In this document: positions 1-8,534 of the stretch, one piece after another
How positions within the stretch are numbered: position 1 is the first letter of the stretch
Layout of the letters: each line of letters begins with the position of its first letter
Origin: Pseudoalteromonas gelatinilytica
GTDB taxonomy: Bacteria; Pseudomonadota; Gammaproteobacteria; Enterobacterales; Alteromonadaceae
Length of the DNA: 64,000 nucleotides
Assembly: GCF_001641615.1 (NCBI RefSeq)
Contig: NZ_LRRU01000007.1
Location: 1 to 64,000, forward strand
Direction: 5' to 3'
The notes under the pieces: model-generated
Seen by the model: only the letters and a program-made list of their open reading frames with translations
Database searches by the model: none
What the model was told of the DNA's origin: nothing
Program-made: the position numbers and the translations under genes

Positions 1-12
1 CGCCAGGCTCCA
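1..12 (+). tRNA. possible 3' end of a truncated tRNA
   Basis: The first 12 bases end in TCCA, followed by a short spacer and a strong terminator. This is the usual layout of a gammaproteobacterial tRNA 3' end. If so, GCCAGGC would be the 3' acceptor strand and T the discriminator base, which fits tRNA-Cys or tRNA-Gly. The T arm lies outside the window, so this is only a suggestion; it could equally be any transcript tail. Confidence 0.3.
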
Positions 13-20
13 AATTAAAG

Positions 21-51
21 AAAGCCCGATTCGAAAGAGTCGGGCTTTTTT
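21..51 (+). terminator. Rho-independent terminator of the upstream gene
   Basis: AAGCCCGA and TCGGGCTT form an 8-bp stem around a short purine-rich loop and are followed by a run of six T. It closes a transcript that enters from the left edge, probably the tRNA remnant at bases 1-12. Confidence 0.75.
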
Positions 52-141
52 GCGTTTGTAGCTGTCCATCAACGTGCCCTATTCATTCTCAAGGTAGGTT
101 GGGTAGAGCGCAGCGAAACCCAACATGAGTTAGCGAGTGGC

Positions 142-496
142 TAGTTAGCAAGGGTAAAGTTGAACTGTTGGTTTGTTTAGTACAGAGTCACCCTCAGCAA
201 CAAACCCCGTAGGAGGCACTTCAGTGCCGAATTCAGACCAGAACAAACACATTCATGGCTAAATAGTTAGCGAGTTGTTAGTTAGCGAGTTGTTAGTTAG
301 CAAGGGTAAAGTTGAACTGTTGGTTTGTTTAATACAGAGTCACCCTCAGCAACAAACCCCGTAGGAGGCACTTCAGTGCCGAATAGACAAGAGATATCAG
401 ACGTCAGATATTAGAGGTCAGTTGAGCTGTGGGGTTGTTAGGTAACTGAGTCACCCTCAGCAACAAAACCCCGTAGGAGGCACTTCAGTGCCGAAT
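142..496 (+). repeat. three direct copies of a ~91-bp unit with a REP hairpin
   Basis: Copies lie at 142-232, 294-384 and, more diverged and shortened at its 5' end, 421-496. Each ends in GTAGGAGGCACTTCAGTGCC followed by GAAT: a GTAGG head and a GGCACT/AGTGCC hairpin, the general form of a REP. The first two copies are nearly identical over 91 bp, so the duplication is recent or maintained by conversion. Confidence 0.8.
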
Positions 497-545
497 TAAT
501 AAAGCAAAACATTCATGGCTAAAGCCATTCCTACAAGTACAATTT

Positions 546-657
546 GCCTAGAGCCTAGAGCCTAGAGCCTAGAGCTAGAGCCTAGAGCTAGAGCCTAGAG
601 CCTAGAGCCTAGAGCCTAAAACCTAGAACCTAGAACCTAGAACCTAGAACCTAGAAC
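546..657. repeat. tandem heptamer tract, unit CCTAGAG/CCTAGAA
   Basis: About 110 bp are made of a 7-bp unit. The first part is mostly CCTAGAG, interrupted by shortened AGCTAG units; the last part is CCTAGAA. It is non-coding, and copy number probably changes by replication slippage. No function can be read from the sequence. Confidence 0.8.
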
Positions 658-795
658 TTCCGGCAGAGGGAGACGCAGCACATTACAACCCCACCGCGCG
701 GCTGATCGCTGACGGCTGAAAGCTGATCGCCCTGTGTTGGGTTTCGCTTCGCTCTACCCAACCTACGCAATATTTCCAAACTTTACTCATGCAAC

Positions 796-1512
796 TCACT
801 CACACTGCTGTATTTCTTTCACATCACCGCGGCCATCGCTTAAATAGCATTGTTCTAGTAAAGAGCAATAGCAGATCTCGGTTTTGATGCTATTACGTTG
901 CTTGTTTACTTTGTCCCATTGAGTTTCATTAAATCCCGTTCGCTTGAAACCAAAAAGTTTAAGTTTGCTGCCAGATGCCAGTAACCGGTTATCACTGGCA
1001 CTCGTCATAATCCAGCCAAATGCTTCGAAAATATTTATGTCGGGAGAATCATCTTGCAGAGTTTGTAGCTGTGTTTCATATGCTTGTGTATCAAAACAGC
1101 ATGCAGAAATTACTTTATAGATATCTAAATATGATTGGTCGTTATAATGATACTTCACATACTTTACTATCGCAGGTCCTGAGCCTGAATTAGTGAGTAC
1201 AAAGGTGATTTCAGATTGATTTTTTTCTTCATTAAAATTTCCTGTCATCACTTCGAGCCATGGCCAGGTTGCGGCTTTTACTTGTCGTTCTGCGGCGTTG
1301 GCTTGCAAGTAAGTGGCATAAAAGGAGGCTGCTGAAATTATAATGGCGCAGAGTGCGAGAAATAGGTTTAGCCGCTCGTTGGTAAACCATGCCTTGCGCT
1401 GGTTGCTGGCTGGTTGAGTGTTTTGCTGGGTGGTCTTTGTTTGCTCTTCAACGTTAGAGTCTTGCTCTGATTTAACGGTTGAACAGCTTACGTCCTGTTG
1501 CTGATTATCCAT
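796..1512 (-). CDS. hypothetical single-pass membrane protein
   Basis: A 238-residue protein of no family I recognise. A polar, Gln/Thr-rich N-terminus (about residues 1-45) precedes one hydrophobic segment near 48-66, then a domain of about 170 residues that should be periplasmic or extracytoplasmic. The Cys pairs CCF and CYC plus further Cys near the C-terminus suggest disulfides. ATG start at 1512. It stands alone between the REP region and mltD, which is transcribed in the same direction about 90 bp further on. Function unknown. Confidence 0.7.
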   Translation of the reverse strand: MDNQQQDVSCSTVKSEQDSNVEEQTKTTQQNTQPASNQRKAWFTNERLNLFLALCAIIISAASFYATYLQANAAERQVKAATWPWLEVMTGNFNEEKNQSEITFVLTNSGSGPAIVKYVKYHYNDQSYLDIYKVISACCFDTQAYETQLQTLQDDSPDINIFEAFGWIMTSASDNRLLASGSKLKLFGFKRTGFNETQWDKVNKQRNSIKTEICYCSLLEQCYLSDGRGDVKEIQQCE

Positions 1513-1603
1513 AATTATTAATTGTTGTTTTTATAGACTAATAAAGATACAACTTTAATTGGATAGATAAAAGAGACAGGGAGTAAAACTCCCTGATTTG
1601 GTA

Positions 1604-2881
1604 TTAACTATTTGAGATAAATACGGTGAGCTTTTCACCCACTCTTAAGCTATCTCTTGAAAGGTTATTCCATTGTTTGAGTTTAGTGATACTGACTTTG
1701 TATTGCTTTGCTATCTTCCAAAGGCTATCGCCAGATTTCACCTTATACTCGATTTGTTGATCAGCCAATTGCGGTAATATCAGTTTTTGACCAATACGAA
1801 TGGTGTTTGTTTTTAGGTTATTGAAGGTTTTCAGCTGGCTAACTGTTACTTTATAGTTCTTTGCAATTACACTTAAGCTATCACCGCGCTTTACTGTGTA
1901 ATGTTGCCACTGGCTATAATCATTGCTTTTTTGGTTAGCTAATAGAGTTTGATAACTTGCCTGCTGATCTTTTGGGACCACAATATGTGGCGCATCAATC
2001 ACCGCGGGATATCGGATAACGCCATGGTTCAGCTCTTCAAGCTCTTGCCATTTCGCTTTGTCTGCCAAGATCACTGCACCAGTTACTGGTAAGGTCGCAA
2101 TAGCCTGCTCATTCTTAATGGCAGGGAATATCATTTTTTGGTGTTTTAATAATTGTGCTGCGGCCAGTAACTTAGGCACGTATTGTTTGGTTTGCGATGG
2201 TAGCTTTAAGCTAAAGAAGTCCGTCGACTTACCTTGTTTTTTATTACGAGCAATTGCCTGTAATACACGCCCTTCACCAATATTGTAGGCAGCAATAGCA
2301 TGATACCAATCGCCATCAAATCGTTTATAAAGGTATTCCATAAAATCCAAAGCTGCGCGGGTGCTGTCGATCACATCTTGGCGACCATCATACCAAGGGG
2401 TAATTTTTACTTTAAAGTATTTGGCGATTGAGGGGGTGAGTTGCCATAAACCCGATGCATGTTTGTGCGAATAGGCACTGGCATCAAAATCGCTCTCTAT
2501 AAGCGGCATTAGAGCGAGTTCTATTGGTAAGTCACGGTTTTCTACTTCTGTAACGATATGATACAAATACGGCTCTGCACGGCGGCTTATTTCTTCCATG
2601 TAATTTGGATGAGTAAGGTACCAAGCAATGCGCTTTTGCACATCTGGGTGACTTGAATCGCTAAACTGTAGTTGAATGCGAATACGCTGCCATACGTCAT
2701 CAAGTTCACTTGGTTTGAGCGGTGTCACCGCGTCTACTTGTGCTGTTTTAGCTTCTGCAACCACAGTGCCTGGATTGGCTTTGATGATGGGCTTCTTTTC
2801 GGGAAGTGACTCAGGGGCAGTCTGACAGCCTGTTACAATAAAAGAAACAACAACAAGGCCTAAAAATCGATTTAAAAACAC
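1604..2881 (-). CDS. mltD: membrane-bound lytic murein transglycosylase D
   Basis: A lipoprotein that cleaves the beta-1,4 MurNAc-GlcNAc bond of peptidoglycan with formation of 1,6-anhydro-MurNAc. The signal peptide ends in a VTGC lipobox (Cys19). A family 1 SLT domain follows at about residues 105-245, with the likely catalytic Glu129 in PLIESDFD and the family motifs SGLWQ and AYNIGEGRV. Two LysM modules occupy the C-terminus (about 327-371 and 376-421); each contains GDSL and an IGQKL- or VGEKL-like strand. At 425 residues it is the usual length. The start is GTG at 2881; GGAG about 10 bases upstream could serve as ribosome binding site. Confidence 0.93.
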   Translation of the reverse strand: MFLNRFLGLVVVSFIVTGCQTAPESLPEKKPIIKANPGTVVAEAKTAQVDAVTPLKPSELDDVWQRIRIQLQFSDSSHPDVQKRIAWYLTHPNYMEEISRRAEPYLYHIVTEVENRDLPIELALMPLIESDFDASAYSHKHASGLWQLTPSIAKYFKVKITPWYDGRQDVIDSTRAALDFMEYLYKRFDGDWYHAIAAYNIGEGRVLQAIARNKKQGKSTDFFSLKLPSQTKQYVPKLLAAAQLLKHQKMIFPAIKNEQAIATLPVTGAVILADKAKWQELEELNHGVIRYPAVIDAPHIVVPKDQQASYQTLLANQKSNDYSQWQHYTVKRGDSLSVIAKNYKVTVSQLKTFNNLKTNTIRIGQKLILPQLADQQIEYKVKSGDSLWKIAKQYKVSITKLKQWNNLSRDSLRVGEKLTVFISNS

Positions 2882-2999
2882 GTATTAAAATACTCCGTTA
2901 ACTTAGGTGCGGGTAAACTAAAGCGCCTAAGCTTAACATAGGGTGAGCTAAAAATGACCATTAGATTAACAGCTCGCTAACTTACTCACCCAATTGAAA

Positions 3000-3539
3000 T
3001 TAAAACGAAATACTAACTTGTAACCCAGCATAACCATGGTTTTGTGCTTCCCAATAGCGGCTGTCTATTTCTCGGGCTCTGGCATAGATCTCTATTCTGA
3101 ATGGCTTTGAGTCCACGCCCATACCCACACCGACATAGCCATCAATATTATTGTGGTCGTCATCATAGCGGTCGCTGTAGTCGTGGTCATCTCGGTCGTC
3201 GTATACGGCAAGCTCAATTAAATCTAAGCCCACTTCGCCATAGACAAAAAAGTCACTGAAATAGCCAAATTTGATGCCGCTATCTAAGGTGAGAAATGTC
3301 TCCCGATCACCTTTTTTAGTAAATACTTCTGCTGAGCCTAGTGCCGTTGTAAATGCTGCGCCGAAATTACTGTAGTTATTTTTAGCCATAACTTCGATGC
3401 CGGCTGAGGTGATTGAATCAGTACTATTATGCTCTGATTTAACAAACAGGTTCATATCTGGGCTGTCATAAATACCAGCAAAGCTTTTTGTAGGAATAAA
3501 GGCAAGTGAAGAAAGCACTGCTAAGGCGAGGTATCGCAT
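3000..3539 (-). CDS. small secreted, barrel-like outer membrane protein
   Basis: An upstream in-frame Met exists at 3572, but the Met at 3539 begins a clear signal peptide (MRYLALAVLSSLAF, cleavage expected after SFA), so I place the start there. The mature part of about 160 residues shows alternating hydrophobic/polar strands (FGAAFTTAL, IKFGYFSDFFVYGEVGLDLIEL, YVGVGMGV) and ends in Phe, as many outer-membrane beta-barrels do. A very Asp-rich loop (DDRDDHDYSDRYDDDHNN) could bind cations. I do not recognise the family; outer-membrane location is inferred. Confidence 0.7.
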   Translation of the reverse strand: MRYLALAVLSSLAFIPTKSFAGIYDSPDMNLFVKSEHNSTDSITSAGIEVMAKNNYSNFGAAFTTALGSAEVFTKKGDRETFLTLDSGIKFGYFSDFFVYGEVGLDLIELAVYDDRDDHDYSDRYDDDHNNIDGYVGVGMGVDSKPFRIEIYARAREIDSRYWEAQNHGYAGLQVSISF

Positions 3540-3624
3540 ATTGGTTAGTCCATTAAACGTTAATGGGTACATGATACCAAACAGCGCCTTAGCAAATTGT
3601 AAGTAAGTGTTCTAACTATGTAAG

Positions 3625-4929
3625 TTAACCGAACACGCAGCGAAAGCAGGCTCCTTGCTGGCGTTTGATATAAACCAGATCGCCGCCATGATTGAGCATG
3701 ATCTGGCGCGATAAACTTAAGCCTATTCCTGAACCTTGTTGCTTGGTAGTAAAAAATGGCACAAAAATCATCTCGATCACATGATCGCTGATACCTGTAC
3801 CATTGTCGCTGACCTCTAAATACAGTTGCTGATTAGCATTTTGTGCAATGCTTACCTCAATGCACTTTGCTGACTCTGGACTATTTAACTGCTTAAGGAC
3901 ATCAAGGGCATTTGTAAGCAGGTTTATTATTACTTGTTCAACTTGGCCTCTATCTATCATTACTAACTGTTGGCTTTGCACCGACAAATTCAACGTAATA
4001 TTAAGCTGCTTAGCCTGTTGTGAGTGCAAAGCAACAACTTGCTTGGCAAGATCGGCCAGAATATGTGGTTGTAAGTGTGGGGCGGGTAAGCTACTAACCT
4101 TTTTAAATTGCGCTATAAACTCTCCTAAATGCTCGGTTCGTGATGCGAGTGTTGTTAGGGCGAGTTGCAAGTCTTGTTTATCTTCCTGATCATCAAAACT
4201 AAGCTCAGTTGGCAGCAGTGCCGTACAAGTTTGTGCTAAAGAAGAAAGTGGCGTAATCGAATTAGCAATTTCATGGGTTAGTACTTTGGTGAGGCGCTTA
4301 TAAGCTTGTTGCTCTTTTAATTGCAGCTGATCATGAATCGATTGCAAACTGATCACTTTACGAACTTTACCTTGAATTTCGGCAATACTGATTTGCACAG
4401 ATAACGTATCGTGCTGCTCACCATTTTGCCATGGCACGGTATTACGGCTATTTTGCTTTGCGTCTTGGACTAGGTTGGCTATTACACCTAAATCATCGAT
4501 GTGCTTTACAGCTTGTCCAAGTAAACGGCTGACCGCCGGATTGCTTTCAATAATAGTGCCTTGTTCGTCACATACTAATACTGCTAAATCGATATGAATT
4601 AATAGCGCTTGTAAGAACTGGGCTTGTTGCTCTGCATTAAAACGCGCAGCCTGAATTTGTTGTTTAACCTGCTCAAATTGCTGCTGCATAGGGTGTTGGT
4701 CGCCAAAGCCTAATGTGCTGTCTCCATTCGCTAAAGCGCGAAACACCATATCTGCACGCCTTGTTTGGCGTTTAAATAAATTAAAAATTTGCGCGGCACA
4801 TACCAAATTTAAAATAACTAAAAGTGCCGAAATTGCAGAAAACCCGCTTTGCTCTACTTGCCAAAACAAAGCTATTGATAAACCAATTAGTGCAGCTAAT
4901 AGGCAGGCTAAGCTAATAAAATTTCGCAT
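3625..4929 (-). CDS. sensor histidine kinase (NtrY/PAS type)
   Basis: 434 residues. Two membrane segments lie within the first ~55 residues with almost no periplasmic loop, so the signal is probably intramembrane or cytoplasmic. A PAS-like region (about 105-200) is followed by the H-box THEIANSITPL (His219) and a HATPase domain with N box (NLLTNALDVL), G1 (DNGTGI) and G2 (GSGIGLSLSRQ). It sits 3 bp downstream of the sigma-54 response regulator and is surely co-transcribed. It should phosphorylate that regulator, whose likely target is the divergent efflux operon at 6567-10931. Confidence 0.92.
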   Translation of the reverse strand: MRNFISLACLLAALIGLSIALFWQVEQSGFSAISALLVILNLVCAAQIFNLFKRQTRRADMVFRALANGDSTLGFGDQHPMQQQFEQVKQQIQAARFNAEQQAQFLQALLIHIDLAVLVCDEQGTIIESNPAVSRLLGQAVKHIDDLGVIANLVQDAKQNSRNTVPWQNGEQHDTLSVQISIAEIQGKVRKVISLQSIHDQLQLKEQQAYKRLTKVLTHEIANSITPLSSLAQTCTALLPTELSFDDQEDKQDLQLALTTLASRTEHLGEFIAQFKKVSSLPAPHLQPHILADLAKQVVALHSQQAKQLNITLNLSVQSQQLVMIDRGQVEQVIINLLTNALDVLKQLNSPESAKCIEVSIAQNANQQLYLEVSDNGTGISDHVIEMIFVPFFTTKQQGSGIGLSLSRQIMLNHGGDLVYIKRQQGACFRCVFG

Positions 4930-4932
4930 CGA

Positions 4933-6336
4933 TTAAAGTCCGTATTTTTCTAAACGACGATACATGGCTCCGCGTGTTAGGCCGAGGGCTTTAGCTGCAT
5001 GACTCACGTTCCCTTGAAAATGCTTTAAAGCTGCACGAACGGTTCTCTGCTCGATGATTTCAAGATCAAAAGTGTCGTAGTCAGTGGCGCTTGTAGGGAG
5101 CTCACTTGTACTAACAGCAGCACTTGGTGAGCTTATCACTGAGCTTATATCGAGCTCTGAGCCTTCTGAGAGGATGACTGCTCGCTCAATTGCATGGGCA
5201 AGTTCACGGACATTGCCTGGCCAATGATACTGGCTTAAACGTGTCATATCAGATGCCGCAATCGAGAGCTCACGTTTGTATTTATGTGCAAAGTGCTGCA
5301 AGTAGTAGTTACACAGTAATGGAATGTCTTCACTGCGCTCGCGCAGAGCTGGCAAACGGATCTCTACGGTATTAACACGGTACAGTAAGTCTTGCCTAAA
5401 TTTGCCTTCAGTAACAGCTTGTTCGAGGTTTTCATTCGTTGCACAGATCAAACGAATATTAATATCGATGACTTTTGAACCACCAACCGGTGTTATTTGC
5501 CTGTTTTGTAGTGCTGCGAGCAGTTTAACTTGTTGGTTAAGCGGTAAATTACCTAGCTCGTCTAAAAATAAACTACCACCATGGGCCAGCTCAAATCGGC
5601 CAATGCGATCTTCTTTGGCACCGGTAAACGCACCTTTTTTATGGCCAAATAGTTCGCTTTCAAACAGGCTTTCGGCTAGTGAGCCCATGTCTAGGCTTAT
5701 GAAGGGTTGGCTTTGGCGCTGGCTTGCATTGTGGATTGCATGGGCAGTGAGTTCTTTACCTGTGCCACTTTCGCCACTAATCAATATGTTGGCATCTGTG
5801 TTGGCTGCTTTGTCGATAACCGAAAAAACCTGCTGCATGGCATCACTTTGGCCTAAAAACTCAAATGGTTGATTGCCGATTGACTGCTGCAAGGCCTGCT
5901 TTTGTTTTGTGAGCTTACCAACTTGCTGCTTGTCTTTAGCGTGTGAAAATGCCGCTGCAACAGCACCGAGTAATTGCTCATTTTGCCAAGGTTTGGCAAT
6001 AAAGTCAGAGGCACCAGCTTTAATTGCTTCGACAGCTAGCTGAATATCGCTGTAGGCCGTCATAAGCAGTACCGCAATGTTAGCGTCTTGGCTCATGATC
6101 TTTTTTAGCCAGTAGAATCCTTCTTTGCCACTAATTGAGTCTTGCGTGAAGTTCATATCGAGTAACACAACATCTATGGCCTGATCCGCCTCATGCTGTG
6201 CGTTAATGATACCTTCGATATCAAAGGGGTTATCTGTGGTTTTTACAACCTGATAATGCTGCTTTAAAAGTAATCGTGCGGCGATAAGTACGTCGGGGTT
6301 ATCATCGACGATAAGAATTGATCCTGCTTGTTTCAT
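4933..6336 (-). CDS. sigma-54-dependent response regulator (NtrC family)
   Basis: 467 residues: receiver domain (1-120) with the acidic pocket VDD and phospho-acceptor Asp60 in LLDMNF; AAA+ domain with Walker A GESGTGKE, the sigma-54 contact loop GAFTGA and Walker B GGSLFLDE; and a C-terminal Fis-type helix-turn-helix (NVSHAAKALGLTRGAMYRRLEKYGL). It activates sigma-54 holoenzyme by ATP hydrolysis. Divergent from the HlyD-ABC operon, with a sigma-54 promoter and inverted repeats in the shared intergenic region, so that operon is the obvious target. First gene of a two-gene operon with the kinase. Confidence 0.94.
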   Translation of the reverse strand: MKQAGSILIVDDNPDVLIAARLLLKQHYQVVKTTDNPFDIEGIINAQHEADQAIDVVLLDMNFTQDSISGKEGFYWLKKIMSQDANIAVLLMTAYSDIQLAVEAIKAGASDFIAKPWQNEQLLGAVAAAFSHAKDKQQVGKLTKQKQALQQSIGNQPFEFLGQSDAMQQVFSVIDKAANTDANILISGESGTGKELTAHAIHNASQRQSQPFISLDMGSLAESLFESELFGHKKGAFTGAKEDRIGRFELAHGGSLFLDELGNLPLNQQVKLLAALQNRQITPVGGSKVIDINIRLICATNENLEQAVTEGKFRQDLLYRVNTVEIRLPALRERSEDIPLLCNYYLQHFAHKYKRELSIAASDMTRLSQYHWPGNVRELAHAIERAVILSEGSELDISSVISSPSAAVSTSELPTSATDYDTFDLEIIEQRTVRAALKHFQGNVSHAAKALGLTRGAMYRRLEKYGL

Positions 6337-6361
6337 AGCTATTTATTATTATTCCTTTATG

Positions 6362-6446
6362 GGAACACTAAGACTAATTGAAAATAGTAACAGTGTCCAT
6401 TTATGGACGATGTATGGGTTTTGAAGTGTTCTATAAGCGGACACTT
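6362..6446. promoter_or_regulatory. candidate upstream activator sites of the sigma-54 regulator
   Basis: Four AGTGTYC/GRACACT half-sites occur in 85 bp: GGAACACT at 6362, AGTGTCC at 6392, AGTGTTC at 6425 and GGACACT at 6439. The last two form an inverted repeat (AAGTGT at 6424-6429, ACACTT at 6441-6446), and 6395-6408 is a perfect 14-bp palindrome GTCCATTTATGGAC. They lie 60-145 bp upstream of the -24 element, the usual distance for enhancer-binding proteins. Binding is inferred. Confidence 0.55.
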
Positions 6447-6506
6447 GATTATATGCACTCATTTTGATTTTTATATAAGTTATTGTAATTTAATAAAAAT
6501 AAAAGT

Positions 6507-6522
6507 TGGCACAAGAGTTGTT
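6507..6522 (+). promoter_or_regulatory. sigma-54 (-24/-12) promoter of the efflux operon
   Basis: TGGCAC-N5-TTGTT matches the RpoN consensus TGGCAC-N5-TTGCW except for one base in the -12 element. GG at 6508-6509 and the -12 G are correctly spaced. Transcription should start near 6533, about 34 bp before the HlyD-like gene. Confidence 0.8.
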
Positions 6523-6566
6523 TTATCTATAGGTAATTAGCACCTAGATAACTTAAAGGCGTCAAC

Positions 6567-7820
6567 ATGGATAAGAAAATTACACGCTCAAATAACAAAG
6601 CATTTTTTAAGAAATCAGTAATAGCAGCTGCATGTTTAGCTGTTGCGGCAGCAGCTTATGGTTTCACGCAAACTGAGCAAACAGGTCGTAGTCAGCAAGT
6701 AACCGCGACAAGCTTAACGATTAGCACAGTACAACAAGGTGAATTTGTTGATGCTTTAAGTCTTCGTGGTCAGGTTATGCCTCGCACTACAATTTACCTA
6801 GACACCATTGCCGGAGGCCAAGTCGAAGAGCGACTTGTTGAGCAAGGTGAGTTTGTTAAAAAAGGCCAACCACTTGTGCGTTTAAGCAATACTAACTTGC
6901 AGCTTGATGTAATGAGCCGTGAAGCACAGGTGACTGAGCAGCTTAACTTTTTACGTAACACGCAAATGAATATGGAAACCAGCCGTTTAAACTTACGCCG
7001 TGATTTGCTTGAAATCGATCTTAAAATTACGCATTTATCGCGTCGCTTAAAACAAACTCAGCCTCTAGTGAAAACGGGTGTGTTAGCACAAGAGCAATTA
7101 TCTGAAATTCAAGAAGACTTAGCGTATTACAAAGCGCGTAAAGAACTAACCCTTGAGCGTCAAAAGCAAGAAAACAGCATTCGTGAAGTTCAAGTAGCCC
7201 AGTTAAAAGACAGTGCCGACATGTTAGAGAAAAACCTTCAGTTTGCGCGTAAGAACCTTGAAAACCTACTCGTAACAGCACCTGCTGATGGTTATTTAAG
7301 TGAACTTGATGTTGAAATTGGTGAATCAAAAGGCCGTGGTGCTCGCCTAGGGCAGATTGATATTCCTAATGAATACAAGCTAGTTGTGAGACTAGATGAG
7401 TTTTACCTGAGCCAAGTTCAAACAGGTATGCAAGTGCTTATTGAACACGAGCAAGGCGAAATTGCGGCAACAGTTAGCAAAATTGATAGTCGTGTTCAGC
7501 AATCACAGTTTCAGGTTGAAGTCGATTTACCCAATGGCACGAGCAATATAAAACGTGGGCAAAGCCTTGATGTGCAGCTGATGCTAGGTGATAGCAAAGG
7601 CACTGCTTTATTACTTGAACGCGGCGCATTTTTTACCAGCTCAGGAGGTAACTGGGTTTATGTCATGGAAAAAGATGGCAATCGTGCAGTACGAAAAGAC
7701 ATTCGTCTTGGCAAAAAGAATCAAAACTATTATGAAGTGTTAAGTGGCCTAAGCGCCGGAGATCGCGTGATCACCTCTAGCTACAGCAACTTTGATAAAG
7801 CACAACAACTACAATTTTAA
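6567..7820 (+). CDS. HlyD/RND-type periplasmic adaptor of an ABC exporter
   Basis: 417 residues with an N-terminal membrane anchor (about 17-35), a lipoyl/barrel-sandwich half at about 60-105, a long coiled-coil hairpin (about 108-230), the second lipoyl half (LVTAPADGYLSEL, about 235-260) and a beta-barrel/membrane-proximal C-terminus. Such adaptors join an inner-membrane MacB-like transporter to an outer-membrane channel. The ABC ATPase starts 11 bp downstream. No TolC gene is present, so an unlinked outer-membrane channel would be needed. The substrate is unknown; antimicrobial peptides or envelope-stress products are typical. Confidence 0.88.
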   Translation: MDKKITRSNNKAFFKKSVIAAACLAVAAAAYGFTQTEQTGRSQQVTATSLTISTVQQGEFVDALSLRGQVMPRTTIYLDTIAGGQVEERLVEQGEFVKKGQPLVRLSNTNLQLDVMSREAQVTEQLNFLRNTQMNMETSRLNLRRDLLEIDLKITHLSRRLKQTQPLVKTGVLAQEQLSEIQEDLAYYKARKELTLERQKQENSIREVQVAQLKDSADMLEKNLQFARKNLENLLVTAPADGYLSELDVEIGESKGRGARLGQIDIPNEYKLVVRLDEFYLSQVQTGMQVLIEHEQGEIAATVSKIDSRVQQSQFQVEVDLPNGTSNIKRGQSLDVQLMLGDSKGTALLLERGAFFTSSGGNWVYVMEKDGNRAVRKDIRLGKKNQNYYEVLSGLSAGDRVITSSYSNFDKAQQLQF

Positions 7821-7831
7821 GGATAAAAACA

Positions 7832-8533
7832 ATGATTAAATTAACTAACTTATCACGCGTGTTCCGTACTCAAGATGTTGAAACAACAGCGCTTAATAAC
7901 ATTAACTTACATGTAAACGAAGGCGAGTTTCTTGCCATTATGGGGCCATCTGGCTGTGGTAAATCAACATTACTCTCTATTTTAGGTATGTTGGATTCGC
8001 CATCGGCAGGCAGTTTTGAATTTTTAGGTGAAGACATCGCAGGGTTTGGTGAAAAGCAATTAGCAACACTTAGAAAAGCGTCAATTGGATTTGTTTTCCA
8101 AAGCTTTAACTTAATTGATGAATTAACAGTATTTGAAAACGTTGAGCTGCCATTACAGTATCAAAATATCTCAAAGAGTGAACGTAAGCAGCGAGTAGAA
8201 GAAATTTTAAAACGTGTTGCAATCGACCATAGAGCAGATCACTTACCGCAGCAGCTATCAGGCGGTCAGCAGCAACGTGTAGCAGTAGCCAGAGCACTGG
8301 TGATTAATCCAAAGCTAATCTTAGCGGATGAGCCTACGGGTAACCTTGATTCAAAAAATGGTGATGAAGTCATGGCGATGCTGCGTGAGCTAAATCGTGA
8401 AGGTACCACGGTAATTGTGGTTACCCACTCAGAAAAAGAAGGCAACTATGCTGACCGTTTAGTGCGCTTACTTGATGGCCAAGTGATGGTAGATAAAGCT
8501 AACCGTGTTCAACAAACAGCAGAGGTGGCATAA
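7832..8533 (+). CDS. ABC transporter ATP-binding protein (MacB/LolD type)
   Basis: 233 residues with Walker A GPSGCGKST, Q-loop FVFQSFNLIDELTVFENVELPL, signature LSGGQQQRVAVARAL, Walker B LILADEPTGNLD and the H-loop VTHS. It belongs to the mechanotransmission ABC class (MacB, LolD, FtsE), which works with FtsX-fold permeases. It powers the permease encoded directly downstream; the AGAGGTGG that serves as the permease ribosome binding site lies in its last codons. Confidence 0.93.
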   Translation: MIKLTNLSRVFRTQDVETTALNNINLHVNEGEFLAIMGPSGCGKSTLLSILGMLDSPSAGSFEFLGEDIAGFGEKQLATLRKASIGFVFQSFNLIDELTVFENVELPLQYQNISKSERKQRVEEILKRVAIDHRADHLPQQLSGGQQQRVAVARALVINPKLILADEPTGNLDSKNGDEVMAMLRELNREGTTVIVVTHSEKEGNYADRLVRLLDGQVMVDKANRVQQTAEVA

Positions 8534-8534
8534 C

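Larger units (their letters stand above)
94..766. repeat. REP-like repeat cluster bounded by a 31-bp inverted repeat
   Basis: The sequence at 94-124, which contains GTTGGGTAGAGCG and ACCCAAC, recurs in inverted orientation at 736-766 with one mismatch over 31 bp. Each copy can also fold on itself through GTTGGGT/ACCCAAC. Between them lie three copies of a longer unit (142-496), a palindromic ATGGCTAAAGCCAT element at 510-535 and a heptamer tract (546-657). No gene is visible. The content resembles bacterial REP clusters, which are short GTAG-headed imperfect hairpins moved by RAYT transposases; one such gene lies at 11143. Confidence 0.75.

Noticed and set aside
546..657. Coding repeat or CRISPR
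   Set aside because: A 7-bp unit with indels that break any frame; no start, ribosome binding site or spacers.
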